Source: Methanosaeta sp. UBA80
GTDB taxonomy: Archaea; Halobacteriota; Methanosarcinia; Methanotrichales; Methanotrichaceae
Assembly: GCA_002505805.1 (NCBI GenBank)
Contig: DAWB01000019.1
Location: 1-5,422 of the forward strand
DNA length: 5,422 nt
Direction: 5' to 3'
The position numbers and the translations under genes are program-made. How positions within the stretch are numbered: the first letter of the stretch is position 1; every line of letters begins with the position of its first letter. The notes below the pieces were generated by a model. That model did no database searches and had not been told where the DNA came from. It saw nothing but the letters and a program-made list of their open reading frames with translations. This document shows positions 1 to 5,422 of this stretch, piece after piece.

Positions 1-182
1 AGAAGTCCTTCCAGATCAAGGGCAATGTCACAGTGAGCAAGGAGGGGCCGGACTTCGAGGCTATGAGGGCCTGGGTGCACGGCATCAACAACAAGCTGCC
101 GGCCAAGAGCTGCGCCGTGGTCAAGATCACCGAGATCTACAATGCCATGTGGGGACCGGCGGCGGGAAAGCAGGTGGCTTAA
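1..182 (+). CDS. Pyridoxamine 5'-phosphate oxidase-like flavoprotein, C-terminal fragment
   Basis: The 5' end lies outside the window. The reading frame begins at base 3 and gives 59 residues before a TAA stop at 180-182. The visible tail contains KSFQIKGNVTV, then a helix (DFEAMRAWVHGI), then CAVVKITEIYNAMWGPAAGK. This matches the C-terminal half of the small (about 130-residue) split-barrel FMN-binding proteins of the pyridoxamine-phosphate-oxidase-like family: a beta strand carrying the 'KG' turn, one helix, then a final strand leading to a G-P-x-A-G-K end. Such proteins are cytoplasmic and bind FMN or a related flavin; the substrate of this subgroup is usually unknown. Codon use is GC-rich like the genes at the right of the window and unlike the adjacent minus-strand gene. 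The family call rests on pattern memory of a fragment only; the N-terminal flavin-contacting residues cannot be checked here. Confidence 0.7.
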   Translation, partial: KSFQIKGNVTVSKEGPDFEAMRAWVHGINNKLPAKSCAVVKITEIYNAMWGPAAGKQVA

Positions 183-345
183 GTCTTCTCATCGCATTTT
201 CATTTTTTATCTTAAGCCTCGATGCTGGCGTCGGTTATAAAGGGTATCCGTATTCAACTTAGGGTAGCATCATCATGACTAGGTTAAACTTCAGTGCCGT
301 CTTCTTGCAGCATTGTGCGCTGCTGTTGTTTTGCTAGACTGACTT
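183..345. other. Intergenic stretch between convergent genes
   Basis: This 163-bp stretch separates the flavoprotein gene (+) from the AT-rich minus-strand gene, whose stop is at 346-348. Besides the T tract it holds a TATA-like TTATAAAG near 235-242 and a weak 5-bp stem GCAGC/GCTGC (307-311 with 319-323) followed by TGTTGTTTT on the + strand, which could act as a second terminator. A 20-codon ATG frame (275-337) is too short to support as a gene. No clear T tract follows the minus-strand gene on its own strand. Confidence 0.4.
196..212 (+). terminator. Candidate archaeal oligo-T terminator after the flavoprotein gene
   Basis: Fourteen bases after the TAA stop the + strand has a T-rich stretch, TTTTCATTTTTTATCTT. 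Archaeal RNA polymerase commonly terminates at such T tracts without needing a hairpin. No strong stem precedes it. Position and composition fit; there is no further proof. Confidence 0.45.
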
Positions 346-581
346 TTATGATTGGTTTAGTTTATCCGATTCGTTCCAAACATTATTAAAATAGTCTATA
401 CATCTTTTAACAGAATCGTCATCGCGTGTATATATTCCTGCATTGAATTCATCAAACAAGCTCTCTCTTGTCAAGTCTGCAGAGGAAATAAGAATTTCCT
501 TGTCATCAATTATTATCAGCCTTGAGTGGATTAATTCCTGAGTTCTAAGATTTCCTGAAATAGATATATTTAGGAGATCTA

Positions 582-603
582 GGACATTTTTGCTATTCGT
601 TCT
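582..603 (-). other. Frame break 2 (-1) at a five-A run
   Basis: On the minus strand the run AAAAA (591-587) lies in GCA AAA ATG TCC TAG, where the middle frame stops at 581-579. One additional A gives GCA AAA AAT GTC CTA GAT CTC, which continues as KNVLDLLNIS and on to the HSRLIIID motif. The receiving frame has an upstream stop at 606-604, so the shift must fall between 603 and 582. The site splits the PLD-like domain in half: the SPY strand lies before it and the histidine motif after it. Without repair, no PLD active site can be made. Confidence 0.82.
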
Positions 604-1207
604 CTAGCACCCTTGATGTCTTTCCGAGGCCTGGTTATGATTTGTATCTCCACTCGGGGGTTTAGAACTTTTATATTAATTATATCTTCATAATACATAT
701 CGACGTATGGGGATATAATTCTAATATTTTCATTTGCATTAAGAAGCATATCTTTAATTTTATTATAAATTGCCCTTACAGGCCGATCATTCTCATAAAT
801 TGGGGATGTATGGATGAAATAGGGCTTATAGGTAGCTTTTTGTTGTTTGAATAGAATATCTCTAAATTTAAACTCCTCATAGCTAATTGAGCTTGGCGGT
901 GCAGTTTGTATTAAGCTTAAGAGCGCAAAACAACTTTCATCTATTCTACTCCTAAATCCTTCTTTCTCAAAGAAGATTCCCCACGCGCCTGAACGATCTT
1001 GATTATTTATTATGTATTTCAAACCGTTGGTTACACAATTATTAAAGATACCATTTGTCCTGCTAATTGCTTTAAGAGCATAATGAGTGTCTCTAATGCA
1101 AAATAAATCGCCCCAGCTTCCATCTTCTTTTTGGCTCTCTCTTAGGAATCTAATCCCTTCATTAATTATCCCAGCGTACTTATTAAAGTCAAGCTCTGTT
1201 AGTGCCA

Positions 1208-1222
1208 GGATAAAAACACTAC
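1208..1222 (-). other. Frame break 1 (-1) at a five-T run
   Basis: On the minus strand the run TTTTT (1216-1212) lies in GTG TTT TTA TCC. The first frame stops at TAA 1201-1199, ten residues after DVV. One additional T gives GTG TTT TTT ATC CTG GCA CTA ACA, which leads without interruption into the frame carrying both QW motifs (from TELDF, through GIRFLRE). The receiving frame has its own stop at 1250-1248, so the shift must lie between 1247 and 1202; the run is the most economical site. Confidence 0.8.
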
Positions 1223-1825
1223 ATCGAAGGGCTCTAATAGATGATGTTTATTTTGAATGCTGAATTGCAGTGCGTTTCTTGTTGATTCACAATATGGTTC
1301 CATAGCTACAGCCAATCTCAGGAATCCTACGTGATCATCACTATTCCAATAATTGCCCATTACAGTCTGTTCTTCCTTGCAGCTATTGAATAATTCCACA
1401 AAATTATTATTTGAGGAAATACCCATTTCATAGAAATGATAAGCCATGTGAAGATTACCTTCTGTGCCATGAAACATTGGATCTATCCATAAATTTTCCC
1501 AAAAATCATCTCGCATAGAAGCTTTTTTAAACTCGTTTCCTATGTTAACATCGCAGCATCCTAAGGTGAAAAAAGGGAATATGTCTGAAGAATGATATTT
1601 CTCTTTTAATTTTATTTCTAACATCTCAATTTTCGCATCTCTCCAGTCATCGTATCTTTTTTGTCTCTCTTCAGATATTTTTTTATTTAAGACATCAGGT
1701 TCCAACTCGGCTTTGATCTCTCTTAAAAGCCAATTGTAACCCTTTTCTATATATTTAGATAAATTAGCATGATACACCTGGACACCTTCACTCCATTTAT
1801 TAGGCCAATTCTCTCGATTTAACAA

Positions 1826-2058
1826 TCTGCATTTGGTCTACAATGCATTTGGAGATTTAAGCTTGCCCCTAATTGATGATTAGCGCCCGCGGGTGCAGGG
1901 CTTTAATCCTGCCGACTATTCCCTCCTGGCACCAAACTGAGCTTGCCTTTCCAGATGGATAGCAAGATCAGCGCCCTGGATCTGCCCGAGGAGGCAGCCC
2001 TAGACACCGAGGTGAATTCAGGCAATCAGACCAAATAGAAGAATGAATATACAAATTT
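1826..2058. other. Divergent intergenic region
   Basis: This 233-bp stretch lies between the minus-strand AT-rich gene and the + strand membrane-protein gene. Composition switches to GC-rich at about 1885. It contains a perfect palindrome CCCGCGGG (1886-1893) and a nested pair of inverted repeats: GCAGG/CCTGC (1895-1899 with 1908-1912) inside GGTGC/GCACC (1892-1896 with 1929-1933). These could form alternative hairpins. A + strand frame without stops runs from 1907 to TAG at 2036-2038, with an ATG at 1955 giving 27 residues (MDSKISALDLPEEA at its start); no ribosome site precedes it. I see no RNA gene or recognisable riboswitch, and no convincing TATA box at the right distance for the ATG at 2059. 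Confidence 0.4.
1854..1864 (-). promoter_or_regulatory. Candidate TATA-like box for the minus-strand gene
   Basis: Read on the minus strand, the sequence AAGCTTAAATC contains TTAAAT at 1860-1855, preceded by purine-rich GGGGCAAGC that could serve as a BRE. The centre is about 32 nt before the TTG at 1825. Archaeal transcription usually starts about 25 nt after the TATA centre, so this predicts a very short leader, which fits the absence of a Shine-Dalgarno motif and gives modest support to the TTG start. The match is short and could be chance. Confidence 0.35.
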
Positions 2059-2847
2059 ATGATGACTGGAAAGGAAAAAGACGAACTTCAGGCTGACCCC
2101 GACCGCCTGGGCCGCCTCTCCATCCAAGCCCTGGCCCTCCTGGGCGGGCTGGCAGGAGTGCTCATAGCCGCCTTTCATCTCCTGGGCTCGGTGATATTTT
2201 CCTCTTCTTCCCACGGTCTGGGCGGCTGGGGCCTGCTCTATCAGATGGGTGGAATTGCATTTCTCCTCCTAGCCGTGGCCGGGACCGCCGGCGCAGCTCT
2301 ATACCGGAATAGCCCGAAAAAGGCCGGGCTGCTGCTGCTCTTCTGCGGCCTTCTGGGCTTTCCCGTGGGCTATATCGCCTGGATAAATCAGGGCGGCTTC
2401 CTGGGCTGGTCAGCCTGGATTCCGGCGGGAGTTCTTTTGACGGCAGCGGGAATCCTGGCTCTGGTTACCCCCCAGGCTTTGCGGACTCGACTGCTGGGAC
2501 AGGAGGGCGACTCTCTCGAGCGGGAACCCATAGAGCAGGCCCTTTTCATTGGCACCATCCTGGCAAGTATCGGGGTAATGACGGTCATCTTCCTCTTTTC
2601 CGGCCTCCTAATCAATGCCGCTGAGGAGTCGCTCAAGGATGATGCCGCCAGGGATCAGGAGGACTTTGCCCAGGCGGAGACGGCCGCCAGCATGGGAAGA
2701 TGGGACCGATCGGTACAGGCATATGACCAGATCCTATCCCGCAACCAGTCCAACCAGGAGGCGCAGGAGAAGAGAGCCTATGCCCTGGAGAAGCTGGGCG
2801 AAGAAGATGGGTCCGGCCAAAAACGGGAAACGCAGCGGCTGAGCTGA
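2059..2847 (+). CDS. Five-helix membrane protein with C-terminal TPR unit
   Basis: This 262-residue protein starts at the first of two adjacent ATGs (2059 and 2062; either is possible). No clear Shine-Dalgarno sequence precedes it. Hydrophobic segments lie at about residues 22-47, 58-82, 89-109, 114-136 and 160-186. Positively charged loops follow the second helix (RNSPKK, 83-88) and the fourth (RTR, 142-144). By the positive-inside rule the N-terminus is cytoplasmic and the C-terminus outside. After the last helix a single TPR-like helix pair can be read at about 198-247 (DFAQAETAASMGRWDRSVQA, then EAQEKRAYALEKLG), a module for protein-protein contact. The membrane family is not recognised. 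It lies on the same strand as the large TPR gene, 188 bp downstream, so a shared role is plausible but unproven. Codon use is GC-rich and typical of the host. The last dozen residues (from EEDGSG) are doubtful, because a one-base change at a five-A run (2819-2823) would give a different tail. Confidence 0.75.
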   Translation: MMTGKEKDELQADPDRLGRLSIQALALLGGLAGVLIAAFHLLGSVIFSSSSHGLGGWGLLYQMGGIAFLLLAVAGTAGAALYRNSPKKAGLLLLFCGLLGFPVGYIAWINQGGFLGWSAWIPAGVLLTAAGILALVTPQALRTRLLGQEGDSLEREPIEQALFIGTILASIGVMTVIFLFSGLLINAAEESLKDDAARDQEDFAQAETAASMGRWDRSVQAYDQILSRNQSNQEAQEKRAYALEKLGEEDGSGQKRETQRLS

Positions 2848-3005
2848 TTCGGACGAAAGGCTCTCCTGAGAATGGCGGAGGCTGCCGATCTTGGAGGCTT
2901 GCGGGCCAGAATAAATCAGATGGGAATAGAAAGAGAGCGAAGATTAGATCTAGCAGCGGGGCAAACCGATCTGCCATATCATCTTCAATCATGATAGGAT
3001 GATTG

Positions 3006-3035
3006 CATTAAATCCATTTGCCGCCGGTGCAAAGA
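3006..3035 (+). promoter_or_regulatory. Candidate TATA-like box and GGTG ribosome site before the large TPR gene
   Basis: CATTAAATCC contains TTAAAT at 3008-3013, about 25 nt before the ATG at 3036, so a transcript could begin at or near the start codon. A GGTG at 3026-3029, six bases before that ATG, matches part of the archaeal Shine-Dalgarno sequence (GGAGGTG). The two readings, leaderless promoter or ribosome site on a read-through mRNA, partly exclude each other. The GGTG spacing favours ATG 3036 over the in-frame TTG at 3018 as the start. Confidence 0.35.
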
Positions 3036-5204
3036 ATGGCAGACAGCGACCTAGCAGAATACCAGAGAGCCCTCCGGGTATGGGAGAGGATGCTGGCTAT
3101 GGAGATGGATGCTCTGCAGCGGAGCAATCTCCTGCGGCGCATAGGCGACGGCTGTCTGGAGATCATAGAGCAGAGGAACTGCCCGGAGGTATGCCGGAGG
3201 GCCATAGATGCTTATGAGGAGGCTCTGCAATTCTATTCTGCTGAAAGCTATCCTGCCCTCCGGGCCAGGGTTTTAAGGGGACTGGGATCGGCTTATTCCT
3301 CTCTGGCCGACCTCACAGAAAGGCGTGGCAGCCTGGCCAGGGCCATATCCTGCTGGGAAGAGGCTCTGGGCTTTTTTGCTGCGGCCTCTTTTCCGGAGGA
3401 TCATGCCGCCATACAGAATGAATTGAGTGGGGCCTATCGCAAGCTGGCGGAGCTGGAGAGCCGCCGGGATAATGCCAAGTTAGCCATAGCTGCTGCTAAG
3501 GCCGCTCTGAGCATCTACCGCTCCAAGGATCAGTTGCTTGATTGTGCCGCCGCCCAGGTCAATCTGGCCGGAGCCTATCTCATACTGGCCCAGGCGGCAG
3601 GCTATGCCGCCGATCAGGCCGAAGGCTGCCGAAAAGCAATGGCTGCCTGCCGGGAAGCTCTGGCCGCCTATGCCCAGGATCGCTATCCTGCTAGGTATGC
3701 GGCCGTGAAGAACCGCCTGGCCATAGCCTATCTCGCCCTCTCCCAGGTGGAGGAGAGGGAGGAGAACTGCCGCAATGCCATTTTTGCCTGCCGGGAGGCC
3801 CTCTCCGGCATCAGCCGCAAGGAGCAGCCACTGGCCTATGCTGCGCTGCAAAACAGCCTGGGAAACGCCTACCTTGCCCTGGCGGAGGAAGCGGAGGCAA
3901 GGGAGGACCGGGAAATGATGCAGGCGGAGACGGGGCGGGATCCAAAGCCGACCCGGAGGCAGTCTTATTTCCGGGCGGGAGAGGATGGCAAATGGGATCT
4001 TGAGCTGGGCCGGGAAGTGGGAGTGGAAAGGGTGGGCGAGGAATGGACGGGTGAGGAAAGAGCGGGAGAGGAAAGGGCAGGAGAGGAAAGGACGGCAGAT
4101 GAAAGAAAGGGAGAGGACGAGTTTCTGGAGCTGTGCCGGCTGGCTCTTGATGCCAACAGCCAGGCAGCCGGGATCTATTCCAGAGATGAGCATCCCTGGC
4201 TCTATGCCACCGCTCAGAACAATCTGTCTTCGGTCTATCTGGCCCTGGGGCGGCGGGAGGAGACCGCTGTCAACAGCACCAAGGCATTGAAGGCGGCATG
4301 GCAGGCTCTTACCTTCTTCACTCTGGACAGCTCCCCTCAGGACTATGCCGAGGCCCAGATGAACCTGTGGATGGCTTACCTCATGATGGCTGATGTCGAA
4401 TACAGGGCGGAGAACTGCTCGGCTGCTCTGGATGCCGCTCGGGAGAGGCTGAAGGCCACCCTGAAGTTCGGCCAGCCCTTGCCCCTGGCCGGCTGCTACA
4501 AGGATCTGGCCATAACCGCCTGCATGATGGCCGACGTGGATATCTCTCCCGAGGATAAGGAACGGCACTGCCACGAGGCCATTGATGCCGCCCTGGAGGC
4601 CCTGCGCATATATCGGGTGCAGAGCAATCCCGCCGAGTATGCTGAGACCCAGACCCTGCTCTGGGCAGCCTATTCCGCCCTGGCAGAGGTGGACGGCAGA
4701 GCGGAAAGCTGCAAGCGGGCCATTTATGCCTGCCAGGCGGCCATCCGGGTCTATGATAAGATCAGCCCGGGGGAGAAAGCCTATGCCCAGAAGAACCTGG
4801 CCCACAGCTTCATCGCCCTGGCAGAGATGGAGAAGCATTCCGAGAACTGCCAGAGTGCAATCGAGGCCTGGCAGGATGCGCTAGAGTATTATACCGAAGA
4901 GAGAGCGCCCATGGAGCATGCCGATATTCTTCGTGGCCTGGCCTACGCCTATATCCTCTTATCCCGGGAGGAGCCCGAGGAAGAGGTGTGGCTGAAGAAG
5001 GCACTCAAGTGCTACAAGAAAGCCCTGCCAATTTACCAACAGAGGGAGCGGGAGATGGCCGGGATGGAGGGTCCCGCCGCCCATGAGGCTGGGGAGAGGG
5101 CGGAGAGCTGCCGGAGATCTTTGCAGTCCTGCCGGGCCATGATCAAGGCCAGAAGAAAGCAGAAAACTGAGCAGCTTCAGAAGAAAGAGGAGAATGGGAA
5201 ATGA
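3036..5204 (+). CDS. Large cytoplasmic TPR-like repeat protein, 722 aa
   Basis: The protein consists almost wholly of about twelve degenerate helical repeats of roughly 46-50 residues. The pattern is a helix like NCRNAIFACREALSGI, a P-x-x-Y-A element, then a helix like ALQNSLGNAYLALAE. This is the long-unit TPR style seen in large archaeal and cyanobacterial scaffold proteins. About six units occupy residues 1-289 and about six or seven occupy 363-690. Between them lies a charged insert (290-362) with a pentapeptide array of the EERAG type. The C-terminus is basic and lysine-rich (KARRKQKTEQLQKKEENGK). No signal peptide or membrane helix is seen, so it is probably cytoplasmic, acting as a protein-binding scaffold; partner and role are unknown. 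An in-frame TTG at 3018 would add six residues, but ATG 3036 has a better ribosome site. The TGA stop overlaps the next gene's ATG (ATGA), implying coupled translation. A long open frame on the opposite strand is a by-product of GC-rich codon bias. Confidence 0.85.
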   Translation: MADSDLAEYQRALRVWERMLAMEMDALQRSNLLRRIGDGCLEIIEQRNCPEVCRRAIDAYEEALQFYSAESYPALRARVLRGLGSAYSSLADLTERRGSLARAISCWEEALGFFAAASFPEDHAAIQNELSGAYRKLAELESRRDNAKLAIAAAKAALSIYRSKDQLLDCAAAQVNLAGAYLILAQAAGYAADQAEGCRKAMAACREALAAYAQDRYPARYAAVKNRLAIAYLALSQVEEREENCRNAIFACREALSGISRKEQPLAYAALQNSLGNAYLALAEEAEAREDREMMQAETGRDPKPTRRQSYFRAGEDGKWDLELGREVGVERVGEEWTGEERAGEERAGEERTADERKGEDEFLELCRLALDANSQAAGIYSRDEHPWLYATAQNNLSSVYLALGRREETAVNSTKALKAAWQALTFFTLDSSPQDYAEAQMNLWMAYLMMADVEYRAENCSAALDAARERLKATLKFGQPLPLAGCYKDLAITACMMADVDISPEDKERHCHEAIDAALEALRIYRVQSNPAEYAETQTLLWAAYSALAEVDGRAESCKRAIYACQAAIRVYDKISPGEKAYAQKNLAHSFIALAEMEKHSENCQSAIEAWQDALEYYTEERAPMEHADILRGLAYAYILLSREEPEEEVWLKKALKCYKKALPIYQQREREMAGMEGPAAHEAGERAESCRRSLQSCRAMIKARRKQKTEQLQKKEENGK
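4023..4112 (+). repeat. 15-bp in-frame minisatellite (six units) coding for an E-E-R-A-G-type array
   Basis: Six tandem 15-bp units lie in frame within the TPR gene and are closest to GAGGAAAGRGCRGGA. They begin at 4023, 4038, 4053, 4068, 4083 and 4098. They encode VERVG, EEWTG, EERAG, EERAG, EERTA and DERKG (residues 330-359). The units at 4053 and 4068 are nearly identical, so the array probably grew by slippage or unequal exchange. The multiple of three keeps the frame. The encoded segment is highly charged and probably a flexible linker or a single charged helix between the two TPR blocks. Confidence 0.85.
5186..5204 (+). promoter_or_regulatory. Ribosome site and ATGA overlap coupling two genes
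   Basis: A purine-rich AGAGGAGA (5186-5193) inside the end of the TPR gene lies about eight bases before ATG 5201. The tetranucleotide ATGA (5201-5204) carries the start of the downstream gene and the TGA stop of the TPR gene. This arrangement is typical of translational coupling and ties the two products to one mRNA. Confidence 0.7.
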
Positions 5205-5422
5205 GCGATCTGACGGAAGAGCAGAAGACCGAATACTTTCGGCGCTCTTACACCGCAGTGGACGGACTGTGGTTCATGAAGGTGGAGGAGCAGATGAGCT
5301 TTGAGCAGGCCCTGCAGATAGATGAGGCGGTATGGAGGGTACTGCCCAAGATTCAGGCCCGGGCCCTCAAGGCCATGATGGATCTGCCTGCCGGCCTGGC
5401 CGGCCTCGAGCAGGCTCTGTCC
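5201..5422 (+). CDS. DUF6125-like protein, N-terminal fragment
   Basis: Seventy-four codons are visible before the window ends. The start is ATG 5201, supported by the ribosome site and the overlap. The N-terminus contains EYFRRSYTAVDGLWFMKVEE, followed by a helix (FEQALQIDEAVWRVLPKI) and ARALKAMMDLP. The 'R-R-S-Y-x-A-V-D-G-L-W-F-M-K-V-E-E' block, followed by 'A-L-x-I-D-x-x-V-W-x-x-L-P-K-I-Q-A-R', is what I recall of DUF6125 proteins found in methanogens and some anaerobic bacteria. That family has no established function as far as I know. The fragment is soluble and helical. Coupling to the upstream TPR protein suggests the two products work together, perhaps as client and scaffold (inference). 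Confidence 0.7.
   Translation, partial: MSDLTEEQKTEYFRRSYTAVDGLWFMKVEEQMSFEQALQIDEAVWRVLPKIQARALKAMMDLPAGLAGLEQALS

Larger units (their letters stand above)
346..1825 (-). pseudogene. Frameshifted gene: alpha/alpha-toroid (QW repeat) + phospholipase-D-like protein, 493 aa if repaired
   Basis: Three minus-strand frames join end to end: 1825-1214, 1214-588 and 588-346 (TAA stop at 348-346). Each join needs one extra base at a five-base run, at 1212-1216 and 587-591. The joined product has 493 residues. Residues 1-200 are charged, helical and unrecognised. Two QW-type motifs of the squalene-cyclase/prenyltransferase toroid fold follow: QKEDGSWG at 232-239 and QDRSGAWG at 276-283. From about 350 a phospholipase-D-like half-domain begins: strand IRIISPYVD (368-376), strand VEIQIITRP, then HSRLIIID at 434-441 and ISSADLT at 447-453. 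The HxKx4D motif therefore reads HxRx4D, and the usual GSAN reads SSAD. Proteins with a single such motif usually act as dimers (Nuc-like nucleases, for example). The assumed start is TTG at 1825; an in-frame stop lies 15 nt upstream at 1840-1838, so a longer N-terminus would need a further break. Composition is far more AT-rich than both flanks, suggesting transfer. The joined frame and PLD fold are clear; function and functional status are not. Confidence 0.85.

Noticed and set aside
275..337. 20-codon ATG frame downstream of a TATA-like TTATAAAG
   Set aside because: The hydrophobic 20-residue peptide could resemble a small toxin, but there is no ribosome site, no partner and no evidence beyond chance length.
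579..1022. Treating the middle and first segments of the broken gene as two separate proteins
   Set aside because: The apparent TTG start at 1022 falls between two QW motifs of one repeat domain, and the frame is open far upstream of it. The first segment ends without any domain boundary.
212..1862. TTAAGC present on both sides of the AT-rich island as possible target duplication
   Set aside because: Six bases are expected by chance over this length, and the copies (212-217, 1857-1862) have dissimilar surroundings.
1860..1947. Eight-base direct repeat AGCTTGCC (1860-1867 and 1940-1947)
   Set aside because: Only two short copies with no shared flanks; not a CRISPR or an attachment site.
2044..2058. 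TATA box AATATACAAATTT for the membrane-protein gene
   Set aside because: It abuts the ATG at 2059; a start about 25 nt downstream would fall inside the gene, and no later in-frame start fits.
2633..2992. 119-codon minus-strand frame at the end of the membrane-protein gene
   Set aside because: Mostly the reverse of a real coding region, Pro/Ser/Arg-rich, with no motif or ribosome site.
3480..4838. 452-codon open frame on the minus strand opposite the TPR gene
   Set aside because: It is antisense to a clearly repetitive, protein-like + strand frame. Its translation is rich in Gly, Leu, Pro and Ser with no recognisable domain, as expected from GC-rich codon bias.

Overview
The window looks like a chromosome segment of a methanogenic archaeon, most plausibly Methanothrix/Methanosaeta-like. 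This is an inference from remembered protein style: a DUF6125-type protein, large helical-repeat (TPR) proteins and a GC-rich genome. It is not a database result. No rRNA, tRNA or CRISPR array is present.

Layout. (1) Bases 1-182, + strand: the 3' end of a pyridoxamine-5'-phosphate-oxidase-like flavoprotein gene, followed by a T-rich stretch typical of archaeal terminators. (2) About 183-1860: a strikingly AT-rich island in otherwise GC-rich DNA. It holds one minus-strand gene that is open in three successive reading frames. Joined across two one-base frame slips, both at runs of five identical bases, it reads as a 493-residue protein. That protein has an unrecognised N-terminal region, a middle with two squalene-cyclase-type QW motifs (alpha/alpha-toroid), and a C-terminal phospholipase-D-like domain whose HxK motif is HxR. 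(3) 2059-5422, + strand, GC-rich: a five-helix membrane protein with a C-terminal TPR unit. It is followed by a 722-residue soluble TPR-like protein interrupted by a charged low-complexity insert. A DUF6125-like protein comes next; its start codon overlaps the TPR stop by 4 nt, and it runs off the window.

How the parts may work together. The TPR gene and the DUF6125-like gene are almost certainly translationally coupled. The membrane TPR protein lies 188 bp upstream on the same strand and may belong to the same functional group, but a TATA-like box before the large TPR gene allows separate transcription. The AT-rich gene is convergent with the gene to its left and divergent from the genes to its right. 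It looks horizontally acquired and may be a defence-type or nucleic-acid-acting protein (inference only). The most important open question is whether its two breaks are real (pseudogene or programmed -1 frameshifting) or homopolymer sequencing errors.
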